This document shows, in pieces, positions 12,417 to 26,050 of a stretch of 64,000 nucleotides of DNA. Below the pieces are notes generated by a model, which saw only the letters and a program-made list of their open reading frames with translations, was not told where the DNA came from and made no database searches. Each line of letters opens with the position of its first letter. Within the stretch, counting starts at the first letter, position 1. A program made the translations under genes and the position numbers. Source of the DNA: Medicago truncatula (Eukaryota; Streptophyta; Magnoliopsida; Fabales; Fabaceae); contig NC_053042.1 of the NCBI RefSeq assembly GCF_003473485.1, forward strand, positions 44,169,762 through 44,233,761, written 5' to 3'.

Positions 12417-15400
12417 CTAAACATAACCATTACGCTTCGACCCTTTAGCATTTCTTCTCGTAATGTCAGCATCGTAATGTAACAAAGCAGCATCCAGAGC
12501 CTGCACCAAAATGTCTTTTTCTTTTAATCCATTATGCGATAATGCGATGCAACAAACATTACAGATATTACAAAATCAAAGATAGTAAACAAAAGAAGCA
12601 TAGACCATCCATCAAATTGGATTGAACAGAGATATGTATCATGTATGCAATACACTAGTTAGGACACTATATTCAGCACACAATTGTTGGATATAATAGG
12701 GAATGAATCCCACAAAACAACGAGTCAAAACCCACATAATTTAATGGATCCCATATAAATTTCATCTAATAATTAGAAGTGTTTCATAATATACGTTGTT
12801 AACATTCCTCTTGAACAAAAACATTAACCAGAGGCTGCAAAAGAATCATACCATTCAGTGCCAAAAATAAAAGAGGCAACCCGACATCAGTTTTAAAATG
12901 GTTGGGGTGATGGAGATAAACATGGACAGGCTTCTAAGGGGGGTTATGAAGTACTGAACAAATATTTCATGTTTCTGCATTGCACAAACATGAAATATTT
13001 CCATGTTTAAGTAGTTACGATCAAATGAAATTATGTGGAGCTCACCTGCTGCATTGGATGGACAACAAGGGAAACCTGGTGCCGTAGGTCTGACTTTGCA
13101 GATACCTTTATTTCCTAGATTAAGCAGATAAGAATAGGCTTAAGTAGTTACTACTAATAAAACTAATGAAAGTGTCCATTTTTTTTAAAAGGAATGAAAG
13201 TGTCCATGCAATGACAGAATAAAACAACTATATTATTCAACTGAGGAAATACTAGCAGAGGCTTCTACTAAATACATACCTCGAGTTTAGAATATATTTG
13301 TGATATGGCGTCTTTCAGTCTTCTAGCCTGCATCTCATTGTCAAGTGAACAAGACATCAAATACAATAAAATGCAATTCAGAAATTTTCTAAATAAATCA
13401 TTATCAAAAGATCTGCAATATAATGCATATATGATGCATATTTCCACCAAAATTATAATTGAAATAATTATCACTATTAGTTTCTATATTCTATCATATT
13501 CTTTATTTTGTAATGAAATGGGGAGAAGAAGAGGTGGCCAAGATTAAAAAAAAAATGTGAAGAAAATAACTGCAAGCAAGTAAACATATCAGACACAAAA
13601 TGAAATGTTGGCGGTGCATTATTAGATAAGTCATGCATGGCAATCAGCATTGAAAGATCTTACTGAAATCACATTCAATTTTCACCTTATCAACAAGACT
13701 TTGTTTTGTTACTGGATAAGAAGACCAAAAGTGCCTCAGTAATTCCTGACTGCAAACCCAATGCTGGAAAGAAGACCAAAAGCACACATTAAAATACATC
13801 ATATATTTATACATAGAAACACATATAGACATACCCAATAACTTTACTTAGATTATGAAAGTTAAACCACTGCTTGAAAATTACGCAACTTATGTGACAC
13901 TTTCAATCTCAACAGATATTATAATAAGACTATCCCCAAATCTCTTTAATGTTTTTCTTTTTCGTCCATTCTTATTTATTTCCTTCTAAAATATACCATA
14001 AACAACAGCAGTTGACTCACATCTAGTAGTTTCTCCTTAGTTGTGTTGGGTAATATATCAAGGACACTCTCCTGCGAACTTTTCCCAAGATTTGATTTGG
14101 TGCTTGAGATGTTTTTAGTCAATTCAGAAAGGACCTGGAAAAAAAAAAACCGCTTTCATTTCCAATATAACAGTTTTCGTGAACACAGAAAGAATCAAAA
14201 CGGGAAAATATGTTTTTTGACTAAAACATTTAGTATTTAACTATTACAAATTAGTAATTTTGTAAAAAGTGGTTTTTATTTTTTTTATTTCAAACTAAGC
14301 AATACAAATGCCATTACCTTAAAAGCAACCTCATGACTCAATAGAGGATCCCTTAATCCCATAGTTTTGATGTTAGATATGGACTCCCTCAAAGAGCCAT
14401 AGGCTTCCTCAGAACCCAAATTGCATCTTATTTTCTCCTTACCGGATAGGGAATCATCCAAGGTTTTTACCGCATTAGCTTGTTGGGAATCAAAATAGTC
14501 ACGAGGATCCTGACCAAGAAACCCATAAGAGTCGTAACACTTAAAAAAATATTTAATCTAAAAAGAAAATTATTTAATCATGAATAGATTTTATGACTGA
14601 GCTATTCACTAGAAATATGAGTTCATTTAATTCTTGAGACAAAGTAGGACCTTGATACAGAGTGGTGCAAATGGATGATCATCTTGTGCCTGAAGATCTT
14701 CAATCTGGGCCATCTTAGAAATTCTGTTTCGCCTCTCCTCTACAACTCCATCAGATTCTGTATAGTGGTACAAATTAAGAGCTTGCACAACATGAACGGA
14801 AAGGAAAAGGACAAGAAATAAGTTAGTTTCACTGACCATGTTTTCTCCGAGCAAGCGCTTCTACCGCTGTTCTTGGATGTTCCATATCTATATCTACATT
14901 TATGTTTGAAATCTGAATCATCAGACCAGATAATTCTAACATAAATATGTTGCACCTACACAGGTTTAATTGCATATTCTGAATTCAATTTATTTCGGGA
15001 CTATTTTGATGTTTGGATCAACACTTTCAAATGTACAGAAAACACTTGGTGCCAATAAAATGCTTCAACAGAAAGAAACAAGAGGAATTTAAGACACATA
15101 ATGCACAAAGTAGATAAGTAGATGTATCTGAAAAAGTGTCCGGAAAATCTCCTATCCTATTTCTATGAAGTAATTACACGAGATAGAGAACCAATGCAAT
15201 AAATGAGCCGGCGTATGAAGCAACTAGTTGATGCAATAAATGAGTCGGCATATGAAGCAACTAGTTTCTCTTCCTTCACTTTGCATTTGAACTATTATTC
15301 ATTTTTGTAGAACATAATCATACAGCAACTTCAATACGACTAATGGAGTAGTGCAAATTAATCACGAGCTTTTCCAAAAAAAAAAAAAAAAGTGAATGAT

Positions 15401-18400
15401 TCAATTATGAAATGTATATTTAACAATCTTTACACGTTTACAATCAAAAGACCTTCTTTCTTTCTGATTGTAGAGTTTAAGACAGAAAGTATAAAGAATG
15501 AATTCCATGAGACAGAGACATAAAACATCCAAAATGAGAACAAAGTTTAAGAATGAAATTATGAAACAAAAAAAAAATATCATCAAAATAGAGAGAGAGA
15601 GAGAGAGAGGTTACCTAAAGTTTTTCCTTCAAGAACCACCTCACTTTGTCTGTTGAGATCTTGCAACAACGTTCTCCGATACAGAGTATTTTGAGCTTCA
15701 GATGTTTCCTTGCTACCATCACGGAAAATCCCATGATCCTTTTCACCAAATAGAGCAAAGAGTTAAAATACAAAAATTCAATGCAGACTGGTAGTTCTGA
15801 ACTAACACAACATAGATAGACAACTGCGCTACATTTTAAATTTTGTTAATAAATAAATAATCACCAGAATACGTCTAGAATATGCAAATGACAAGTGCAC
15901 ATAACTCATTCATAATCCGCATTATATGCAGGAAAGAAAAAAGAAGAATTATCAGAGGCTACAGACAGCAAAGATAATAGAGCCTCTAACGGGTAAAACA
16001 ACCAAGACAAACTTAACTCAATTAGTAACCTCACCAATCCCTCAAGGATAGTCATTGGCTGAATATGGTAAACAGTTATCAAGGCAAGGGTAAGATCAAT
16101 AGAAGTAGAGAAAGGTGATTCCTACCCAATGAGCACTGGAAAGGATTCAGAATCTGCTTGTCCATATGGCGAAACTATTTAGATGTTAGCATAACTGCTT
16201 TGTTTATTTCTATTCATTCTCAGTAATCAGCAGAAGTATGACATAATTGTAAGGGTGCAGAACATTTGGACATGCGGTAATTCACATTATCTCTCCTCCA
16301 TTGGGGGGGGGGAGGGAACTGTATCCTAACATCCAACTGTATTCTCTTTCTAGCTATTGGCATCCATAAATGAGTGAAACTTATTCTTGTGCTTGGATTC
16401 TTATTTGTTTTAGCATTCCACTTTGGGGATTTGATTCTTTCTCCTCTCACCCACTTATCATCCCTGACATGTGGACAAAGGAAGAGGAAGATTGACAGCT
16501 GTACGTGTTCACCAGAAGCTGGAACAATGACTCGAGGAACACAGACAGGTCAGTTGGGATGGAACAATGATGATCAAAGAGTAACTGGACTATTGGAGGA
16601 TAACAGACATGGCCGCAAAGTAACATGGAAAAAGGTTACCCTTATGCAAAACTGTAGCAACAAAATGTTACTCTTATGATATCAAACAAATTGGAGTTCA
16701 CGTTCATTGGAGTTCACGTTCCATACACATATATTCCTGGAGATGTGTTTAGATATCTAAAACAAAACTTCCATAATCTTATGCTGCAAAATTAAAGCAG
16801 CATAGCTTTCCTTTATTTCAGACTACACAACTATAGCAACTTCACTTTGAGACTACAAGACAGCCTTAGTGAAAAATCAATCTTTTCTATGTTCCTATGC
16901 TTCCTCCCAAGTCTTGGAAACATCAAGGAAAAGATATGGAAAATATGTTTTTGAATCCCTTAAATAAAATAAAACATTGAACTGCCAATTATCCTCTTAC
17001 TAAAATGGTCGGCAGAGTGTAGTATGAGTTGCTAGCACTACTTTGCACAAAGAATGATTAAGAATTGCAACTGAAAGTTTTACTTTAAATGTAAATTGAA
17101 AAACGACATAATATATGAGATGCAGAATAGTTTCATTCACCCTACAGGAAGATGAGTGTAATCATCTCCTTGGTCTGCTTCCATGTCTAGAGTTGGATCG
17201 ACCCGTCGAACCTGAAAAAACACACAATGAAGTAAATGGAACTGAGAATTAAGGTATGAAACGACAAGATTTTCAACAAGATTAAAAAAGAAAAAAAGAG
17301 GAAGACCTTCTTTCGAGCTTCATTTTCTAATATCTCGTCATCTTTCAAAAAAACAGCAAGATCTTCATCTTCAGCAGCCTCGGCAGCTGCTGCAATAGCA
17401 TTTTTGGTACTATGGAGATATTCAGCTTTAAAGTATTTGTTCCAGAAATCTACCTCGCTCATCTGGAATTTGAAGGCCATGGAAGAAATAAAATAATTCA
17501 GTGTGCAGAGTGATGGATTAGTTTTAGATGAGAAAATATAAAAGATGATAACAGAAATTTTTTGACATCTATAATACCTTACTGGGTACAAAATTGAGGA
17601 ATGCCTGGTGAACTGCTGGTTTGAGGGCAAAAATCTGGAAAGACAGCAATGCAAAGAAAGTAAGGAAATAGTTTGCAAGTCATTTCTTCAAGTGAAAGAA
17701 GAAATATTAGAAAATGTGAAAGAAATACAAGTGAAGGATAAAATGAATTCTCTAAAGTAGAAAATAAATCAATACTGAAGTTTAGGATGAAATATAAGAG
17801 GATAAAAAATTTATTTAATTTACAGGGATTAGAAGGGGAAAAGGAAAAGAAAGAAATAAAGCTAGAATAGTTTGATGTGATATAAAATACAAAGAACCAA
17901 CAGCAATTTATACAAAAGTTAGGTCAGTACTACTACAAACCACGGCCTACAAATATAGAAACATGAAATTAAAAAATAAATCATAATGTTCCTTCCTCAA
18001 TTAGCAGACTGCATTATCCTATAAGAAATGCACCAATGCAGTCCCAAGATAGTCTAAGTGCCTGTTTGGTAACCCGGCAAGAAAGCCAAAACGCGAGCTC
18101 GTTTCTTCAGAAGTGATTTTACTGTGTTTGGTTCTCCTCCACCTCTCTACTATTATCGCACGTTTTGCTTTTGATAATCAATTTTGGGAGAAGCTCCGAA
18201 TCTTAGCTTTTTGAAAGCGATTCTCTCAACCACACACACGGAGTCTATCAATTTATCCTTTTGCCCTTGTGCATACAAGTGAAAGGAATTTACAAGTTTG
18301 ATTGTGGGGTTTCAAAAATCGGTAATTCCTTGGTTTGAGGTTATCCTTTGCAATGGTTTTTTTTTATTCTTTTCAACTGTGGGTGTTGCAATGATACTGT

Positions 18401-19403
18401 ACATATTCCATAGCAGTGGGTATGGCAGCATGTTGAAGATGAACATGTCAACAATGGAATAAGAAACAAAACAGGGAGGAAGAGAGAAAGATACAGTGCA
18501 TGTGACTAAATAAATGGGATTTTAATCCAAACCATTAATTTTAATCAAAGGGTCAGTTTTATAATATCCTCTCACTCACATCAGCGGGATCCATCTTTAT
18601 GAAATAGAAATGAAAGAAAAATTGAATAAAAATAGGGATGATATTTAGGTTATATTTGTATTTATTATTTTTAAGTTGAAGAAAAATTAGTTAAAAAATG
18701 ATATAAATAAATTTTTAATATTTTACTAAAATTCCTTTTTAAAAAAACATATTTTACTAAAATTGAATAAAAAATTGATGTACATATATAAACACATATA
18801 GATCACTTTTGATACGGAGTATTCAAACAATATTTTTCACACAAATCACTTTTGTTGTGAGGATATCCAAACATAAATCACTTTACATTAAACTCACTTT
18901 TAACCAAAATCAATTCCACAAAATCAATTCTATCAAAATCAATTCTCCTCACCGCACAACCAAACACACACTAATAAAAGCATCCATTAGAAATACAAAG
19001 CATGGACATAAGCAAAAAGGAAAAACAGTTCCAACCCGTAAGACAAAAATGGAAGCTGCAACAACCACCCCCAAACACTAGAAAACTTTCTCAAAATAAG
19101 TTAAAACATAAAAAATTTAAAAAATTCTGAACTCGAAGTAAGTTACAAAAACACTCTCCTTAACCTTCAAAACAGAAGCCAGCTAAACTTCAATAAAACC
19201 TTTTGAAATGACAATTTATTATGACTAATCTTGGAAGTCCATTTCAACCTCCTCATTCTGTACGTCTACGGTTGAGAAAATATCTTAACATCCTCATCAA
19301 ACTAACTAACTTTAATATCCCCAAAAAATCATTCCATAAGATGTAGAACTCAAACAAGTAAAATCTCAAATAAAATGAGTTGCTTATGCACTAATTGTAG
19401 CTA

Positions 19404-19441
<38 letters not shown>

Positions 19442-20811
19442 AACTAATCATGTTGATACTCAGATAGGTTGAAAGCTATTACTCAATTTATTGACGACAA
19501 AAACACAAGTCTTATCCCAATAGGTGGAGTTGGCTTGGCTACATATGTCAATTGACACCACAATATCTTAAATCTTACGATGGAACATTTACTTCTAAAC
19601 CTCTCTTAATTTTGTTCAAACCACCCAAGAAGAGACTGCCACATTTTTTTACAAAGGGGGCTATCCCAATTTTCTCTTCAATGATCGGATTGCTGATCCA
19701 ATCTTCTGTGGTCGTTCGTTCAATGTAAAATTATTAGTCTCAACAACACTGAGTTTACTTTCTCGTTGGCTCTTTACGACCAAACATCTTGTCTTGTACA
19801 ACATTTCAAATCTTATAGTTGTAATTTTTCTCTGAGTGATATTTTTATATCATAGTCATGCCCAAAGAATTCCTCCATTTCAGGCACACTGCTTAGATCT
19901 TACGATTGACATCATCCTCTATCCCCCCATATTAATTTGTATGATGGACTCAAACAAAAGTACTTAACCATGAAACTTGTTGTATTGTAGATTCTCCAAT
20001 TTTCACATTTAAGTTAGGATATGTCTTTTCCAGGGCAAATGGAACCCCACTGCCAGAGATGTAGTGAAAACACCCTCTCATATTATAATTATTCTTGATT
20101 TCAACTCAATATCACCTAATATCAGCAGTGTTACAAACTAAGTGCAAGCATAAAAATGCACAAGAAAAACGCATAGAAAAGATGTGAAACCTATGTCATG
20201 TTACATGTGCAAAAGATACTTTTATGCTAGCATAAACTATTTAATGTAGCTGTCTATATATACCCTACTTGGCATGCTATTTATGTGCATAACAGCATAA
20301 ATCAAACCCGGATAGCTCCCACCAATTAGCTGAACATTTAAAGCAAAAAATTGAGCCTTGAAATTTATTAGCATTATATGTAGCATTAGAAATTTTAAAC
20401 GATTCAAGACTTAGCTGGAAATCTAGTGAACTAAAAAAGAGCAGAGTTAGATGTAGTCCCATGCCTGATATTTTATCTCTGGAGTCAATTGAAATTTAAC
20501 CTGATTTATCTGAAAAACAAAACAAGAGAAAACAACCCAGTTGTTATTACATATATGCATGCATATGAAGCTAAAAAATCCAGTGCTGAGAGATCATGAA
20601 CATGACTTTAAAAAATTGAGAACCCAATATAACAAATAATACTAAGTTGGCTACATGCATCAAAAGAAGCTTAGGTCTTTATTGAAACCATCATTGTATA
20701 AAATGCATGAGATAATAATGATGATGATGTATGAAATAATTTCATACATATAATAATCAAAACAAGCAACAGGTCCTTATTAAAACCAGTGTTGTATATA
20801 ATGTATGAGAT

Positions 20812-20847
<36 letters not shown>

Positions 20848-23800
20848 GCAATAATAATAATAATAATAATATCAGACATATTTGGGTAGAATTTTTAATA
20901 TTCAAAGAACAATCGAAGTACGAATATGACGGAAATAGTGGGGGCATTTGATTAGCATTTCTAAAAAAAATAACTTTAAAAGCTAAAAATAAAACAAAAG
21001 TTTCTTGTTCTCGGATTTTAGAACCAAGTAAAACAAACATGGAATTCTAAAAATGCATAATAAGGACAAGCTTCAAATGTATCGTCAACTATTGTTTTGT
21101 AAACAATTTCCTCTTATGGACTCGTCCATAAATACAGAAGTTCATTAGCGTAAGACGACAATCTAGGGCATCTACTTTCAGTGACATGTGCACCACTAGC
21201 AGTAGTATAGATTCTTCAACTTATTAATTCCTCCAAACACTTGAGAAAAGTATACAACTTAGCAATCAGTATTAGACTTAATAAAAGGCCTCACCATTAA
21301 TGAAGATGATAATTTTAATCCCATAAGAAGATAACAAACAGGGTTTTAAAATTTGAAGACTCTAATCACTTTCAAATAAAACAACAACCCAGATTTCATC
21401 TCGAAACATTATGATAATTTCTTTTAAGTACAATGACAAATGAGTGTAATAGCTATATTTGGGTTTTGCTAACAAGAGCATACCTATTATATTCTAATCA
21501 CCGATACAATCAGCTTGTTTTATTGGTGTTAGATCACTTTTTATAGTAAATACGTTACCCAAACACAAGTTTTAAAGACTTTGCTTTCGATGGTTATTCT
21601 TGCAAACTGTAAAACAAAACTAATCAACCATATTCATCAGGTTCAAAGCCCGTTTGCCATAGAATTGTCATACACTAAAAGCTTCCAAAAGCTGAGTTCT
21701 GTGCTCAATAACAGACGAGAATAAAAAAAATCCTAAACAATATTCAATATTTCAATTTGATGTGGCTTTTAAACAATTACTTAGCTGCAACATACAGACA
21801 GTTAAACATACAATGTTCTCATGATGAGATCCAAACCCATCTGAGTGCAATCAAAAAAATAAAGTATAAACGCAAAAGAGAAGATGCAGTGCCATACCCG
21901 ACCATCACTAGTAGGCTTTGTGTCGAAGATCAAAGAATTTTTAAATCCAATCCTTTGTTTTAACTTTCGGCTTTCATCTTGGTCAAGCAATTTCTGTAAA
22001 ATGTTTTTTAAAGATAAGTAATTTACAAGAGAATCGGAGGGTAAGATATCCTCCATATAAAAACGGATACATAAAGAGCAAAGCTCTACAATCTCTCTGC
22101 CTATATATTAGAGTAACCCTTAAAATGACCAAGTCCTATACACAAATATTTGATTTGCAATATACTTCACGTTCTATTTTTTTTATTTTTTGTTTTTTAT
22201 GAATAAAAACTCTTTCAATCATCATAATATCAACAACAGATCTATCATTATTAAATATATAAGGTTTAATTGCACTTTTGGACCCCTATCTTTTCAAAAG
22301 TTGCGGTTATGGACCCCTAACTAACTTAAATACAAAACAGCCCCCTATGTTTTGATTCTTTGGCAGTTTTGGACCCCCAGTCCATTGTTGACTCGGTCAA
22401 CGCTGACGTGGCACTCTAAGTGAGGTGCCACGTGTCAAATTTTTTTTTTTTTTTTTTACCTTGGGGTCCAAAACTGCCAAAGAATCAAAACATAGGGGGC
22501 TGTTTTGTATTTAAATTAGTTAGGGGTCCATAACCACAACTTTTAAAAAGATAGGGGTCCAAAAGTGCAATTATGCCCTTGGCAAACAAGGAATAAATAC
22601 TAAGAACAATAATACACTAAAGGGCAAGCCGGTGCACTAAAGAACAATAATACACTACATAGTAATATATCTAGATTACATTTACCTTCTTTGTAGCCCA
22701 AAATTCTGATTCTGTAAGCTTATCACTCATCACAAGTTCCATATGAATCTTCTTCAATTTACTGCAATTGTTGAACTTAAGCAAAATCAATAACATTGAT
22801 CTAGTCAAGAAATAACTTAAACTAAGACGACCATATGACCACGGGTTACTACTACTAAGTGGCATTTTGAGCAAGAGCAACTATAAATAAATAAATGGAT
22901 AATTTTGAAGTACAGTACAACAGCAAAACAAAGAGGAGTTTGCAACAAGAAATTAAGCCATGAGCAGAATAGTAAACAATATTTTCTTACAAAAAAGTTG
23001 AAGTACAGTAGTAAAAACCAAATACCTATCTTCTCCTAATAGCTTCATCCTCAGTGTCATTTCGGCAGTGCTAAGCTGTTCATCGGAAACAACTTTTGGG
23101 GCTTCTACAGGCTTGCTAATAATACCAGCTGCTCAAATGTACCAAAAAAACACAATAGGAGAACATATATGAAACAAATGAAAATAAAAGTATTCACAGA
23201 TGAATAAAGAAAGGGAATAAAAGAAAAATCATGACAACTCATAATCTCCTTTTCATGTTAATTTACTTCATACATTCTTTGTTAACATTCCTAGTTGTAA
23301 ATTATAACTGCATTAAAAATCAATAGGAAGGTCGACACCATGCTCAAATTCTTTATAAGATAAATCATTTGGTGATGCATCAATTTTTGCTCTGGCGTGT
23401 GTATTGATGCAAGAACTAAATCTACAATTTAGCACATCTAAAATCATATTTTTAAAACATCTTTTAATGGTTTGGATATGTTTAATCAATGAAAACCTTT
23501 TGAAAGAAACTCTAACTCTGAAACACAAGCCTACGGTCAAACAGTTAAACAGTGTAATAGCAAATCAGGCAAAGCACCAGTGTACCACAATTCAATGAAT
23601 GATAATTAAGTTACAGAAACCACAGAAGAAGATTTTAAAGAGAAATAAAAAATAAAAAATAAAATAAAAACCAACAAAAAAATATATTTTTTTTAGCGGT
23701 AGCCCAAATATAAACTTACCTGCGAATTCCCGGCAAACATGAAGATCTGAAAAGCTTTCAAACTCGAAGATGTAACTGCCCTGGAACATAACACCGTATA

Positions 23801-24729
23801 GTTTTAAAAGTTCATTTTAAGAAACAAACATTACTCACGTAAAGCACTGCACTACTAAGTGAACCATAGCACACAAAATGAAATGAATATAACTCAACAG
23901 AGCAGTGTTTAAACAAAAAATAAAATAAAAAATTGAACAAACACAACACTCAGGCTAAATAAATACCACAACAATGTAGCAAAGAATAGCAACAGCCGAA
24001 CTAAACAAAATAAATACCTGAGAATGTACAAGGTTAAGCCACGGTGGTTTGGTTGACCCCTCTTTGGTGTTTTTTTGACCTAAATTTTTGCAATAAGAGT
24101 ATAAGAAACAACATCAAACTATGCACACAACACATGTTATCAATAATATTAGTCAAATAAAAACATATTGTAAGGCTTCAATACTTATTAAGAGTGAAGG
24201 AACTCGCATTAAGCTTTACAATCAGTTTACTGATTCAAAGTCGAAAGCTTGTTCGAATAAACTTTTTTGAGTTATCTATTGACATAAGCACTTGCGAGAC
24301 TTGCTATGAGAACTTATAAAAAACATCTTATGACACGTCCATAAATTATTTCGATCATAACCACCCCAGGATAGCTCATGAAAACAATTTGACTTTATTT
24401 TATCCATTGTTATAGAAATAGCTTATACATAGTCACTTATATAATAAGCACTTAATTAATTTGTTTAGTTGATAAGTACTTTTGATTAATCTGAAATCAA
24501 CGTCAAGCTTGTTGTTTGATGTTGGATCATTAGGCTTGAAAACAACTTTCTGTCGAGTCTGCAAAGCGAAAATCACGAATCAGGTATAAAAAAAATCCCA
24601 ATGTGAATGGAAATGGAAATGATTAAAGAATCAAGAGAGTACCAATTTGATTACACCAGGAGTGCCAGGATCTTTCACGGTGGATTTGTATTTGGCACGC
24701 TTAACAACTTGTTGAACCGACGAAGACAT
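12417..24729 (-). CDS. TFB1: TFIIH core subunit p62 / TFB1 (BSD-domain protein), 20 exons
   Basis: Encodes a subunit of the TFIIH core complex, which opens promoters for RNA polymerase II and acts in nucleotide-excision repair in the nucleus. Exons on the minus strand: 24729-24643, 24558-24480, 24079-24018, 23780-23720, 23128-23026, 22761-22686, 21993-21898, 20509-20465, 17634-17578, 17462-17307, 17211-17146, 15738-15615, 14935-14837, 14757-14651, 14509-14318, 14134-14021, 13763-13686, 13327-13280, 13114-13046, 12500-12417. They join in frame to 600 aa; the Arabidopsis protein, from memory, is about 590. The N-terminus (KYKSTVKDPGTPGVIKL) begins the PH-like domain, residues about 10-105. BSD regions cover about 110-160 and 196-245 (VDFWNKYFKAEYLHSTKN). 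A helical C-terminal region contains ELLRHFWSSYP. Intron 8 appears to use a GC donor. Exon 13's acceptor is the least certain. No homologous neighbour. Confidence 0.93.
18057..18972. mobile_element. Probable non-autonomous DNA transposon in TFB1 intron 8
   Basis: The left end agtgcctgtttggt and right end accaaacacacact are inverted copies, and the regions just inside share gaagtgattttac-like and tcaattttg-like words. Ends with TGTTTGGT are common in plant hAT- or PIF-like MITEs. A target duplication was not resolved and there is no transposase frame. Confidence 0.5.
19405..19440. repeat. Poly(A) tract of 36 bases in TFB1 intron 8
   Basis: A pure A run, read on the plus strand inside the 2.8-kb intron 8. 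It could be the tail of a decayed retroposon, but nothing recognisable lies directly 5' of it. Confidence 0.9.
20812..20872. repeat. Compound (TA)n / (ATA)n microsatellite in TFB1 intron 8
   Basis: A TA dinucleotide run is followed directly by an ATA/TAA trinucleotide run, a compound simple repeat. Confidence 0.92.
22263..22576. mobile_element. Foldback MITE in TFB1 intron 6
   Basis: The left arm (about 22265-22380) and right arm (about 22460-22574) are almost perfect reverse complements over about 115 bases, including aattgcacttttggacccct and its complement. The centre is a T run preceded by gaggtgccacgtgtc, with CACGTG at 22429-22434. The high arm identity points to a recent insertion. It lies in the 692-base intron 6, so it supplies nearly half of that intron. 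No transposase. Confidence 0.9.
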
Positions 24730-25187
24730 CTTTAACCGCCGTAGAATTCAATTGCGGTAAGGGTTTAATTCAAAAGCACTTTTAGGATCGAGAAATCGCT
24801 AATCAAAACGTCACGTTTGGGTGAGAGCATTCTACTTCGCTTTGTGGATATTGGAATAATCGCGTTTGGGAGGGAGAATCGCGATTTATAATTGAGCGAA
24901 ATTGAGGAGAAAAATGGAATAATCTAATCACTACTAAGTTCGTAGAAAACGCGAGAAGCGCCGGTGGGTGCCGCGGCCTATAATAATTTGCCTGCTATCG
25001 GAATACCTATTAACGCTATAATTCAAAAGCATTTGTTTATTTTTAGTATTTTTATTTTTGTTATACACTTTTGTATTTCATTCTGGATCCTCAAAAGAAA
25101 AATACTACCAAAGTACCACAAACTTTATATTTATTTTTTAATAAAACCAACATTGATTTTTTTTAGTATTTTTTTTATTGTACTGTC

Positions 25188-25240
25188 CTCGTGAACTTAA
25201 CTCAGATGGTATAGACAATGTAACATTGTATTGATACTTT
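25188..25240 (+). mobile_element. Possible SINE head fragment
   Basis: The sequence gtgaacttaactcagatggt resembles the 5' head (gtgagcatagctcagttggt) of the SINE at 41662-41800, including an A-box-like word. Only the head is present. Confidence 0.4.
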
Positions 25241-25328
25241 TTTTTTTAAAGATTGTATTGATACAAGTATTCATATGTTTGTGAATAATATGTGATTATA
25301 TCATAAAAACAATTTTAGCATGGACGTA

Positions 25329-25692
25329 GTTTACGTTCTCGATAAAAGTATAAATTCTTTGATGATATGTGAACTCAATTTACATATTTATATAGGTATT
25401 AATTTTGCATTTATTCAGACTTATGATTTAAATTAGTTACCTTTTTAAAAAGTTTACTTATTCTCCATAAAGTATAATTTTTTCGATGATATGTGAACTC
25501 AATTTACATATTTATATATGTATTAATTTTGCATTTACTCGAACTTATGATTCAAATTAAGTACCTTATTAAAAAGTTTGCGTATTCTTGACGAAGTATA
25601 AAAAAAATTATGATACGTGAACTCAATTTACATATGTACTAATTTTGCATTTACTCGAACTTATGAATTCAAATTAGTTACCTTTTCGAGAA
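25329..25692. repeat. Tandem repeat, about 124-base unit, three copies
   Basis: Three copies begin near 25329, 25452 and 25576. Each contains gatatgtgaactcaatttac or a close variant, then taattttgcatttactcgaa and aattagttacc. The units have drifted by small changes. No coding sequence. Confidence 0.85.
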
Positions 25693-26050
25693 AATTAAAA
25701 AAAAACTATTTATTCAACTTAGCACATTCGATTGGCTCTGTATAGACGAATTCACGCAATGAACTTAGCATCTTGAATTAATATGACGTTAACATTATTT
25801 ATTCATGTATTGACTTATAGTATATATCTAAGAAATATTGACGAGTGTCTTTGAGACACTTTTAAGGATTTGAAATAATAAGATTTTTTAAAAGTTTGTT
25901 TATTCAATAGATTATAATATTTTTTGTCAAAATAAATTATAAAATTTGACTTTTTTTAACGAATAATTCGTTAACAAATAAACTAACTTTGTTTTGGAAT
26001 ATTTCCAATACAGGTAACACATTATAATATCAACTTTGTTTATTATTTAA

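Noticed and set aside
16374-16679. 101-codon plus-strand frame with a signal-peptide-like start
   Set aside because: It has no ATG start, matches no family and lies antisense within a TFB1 intron.
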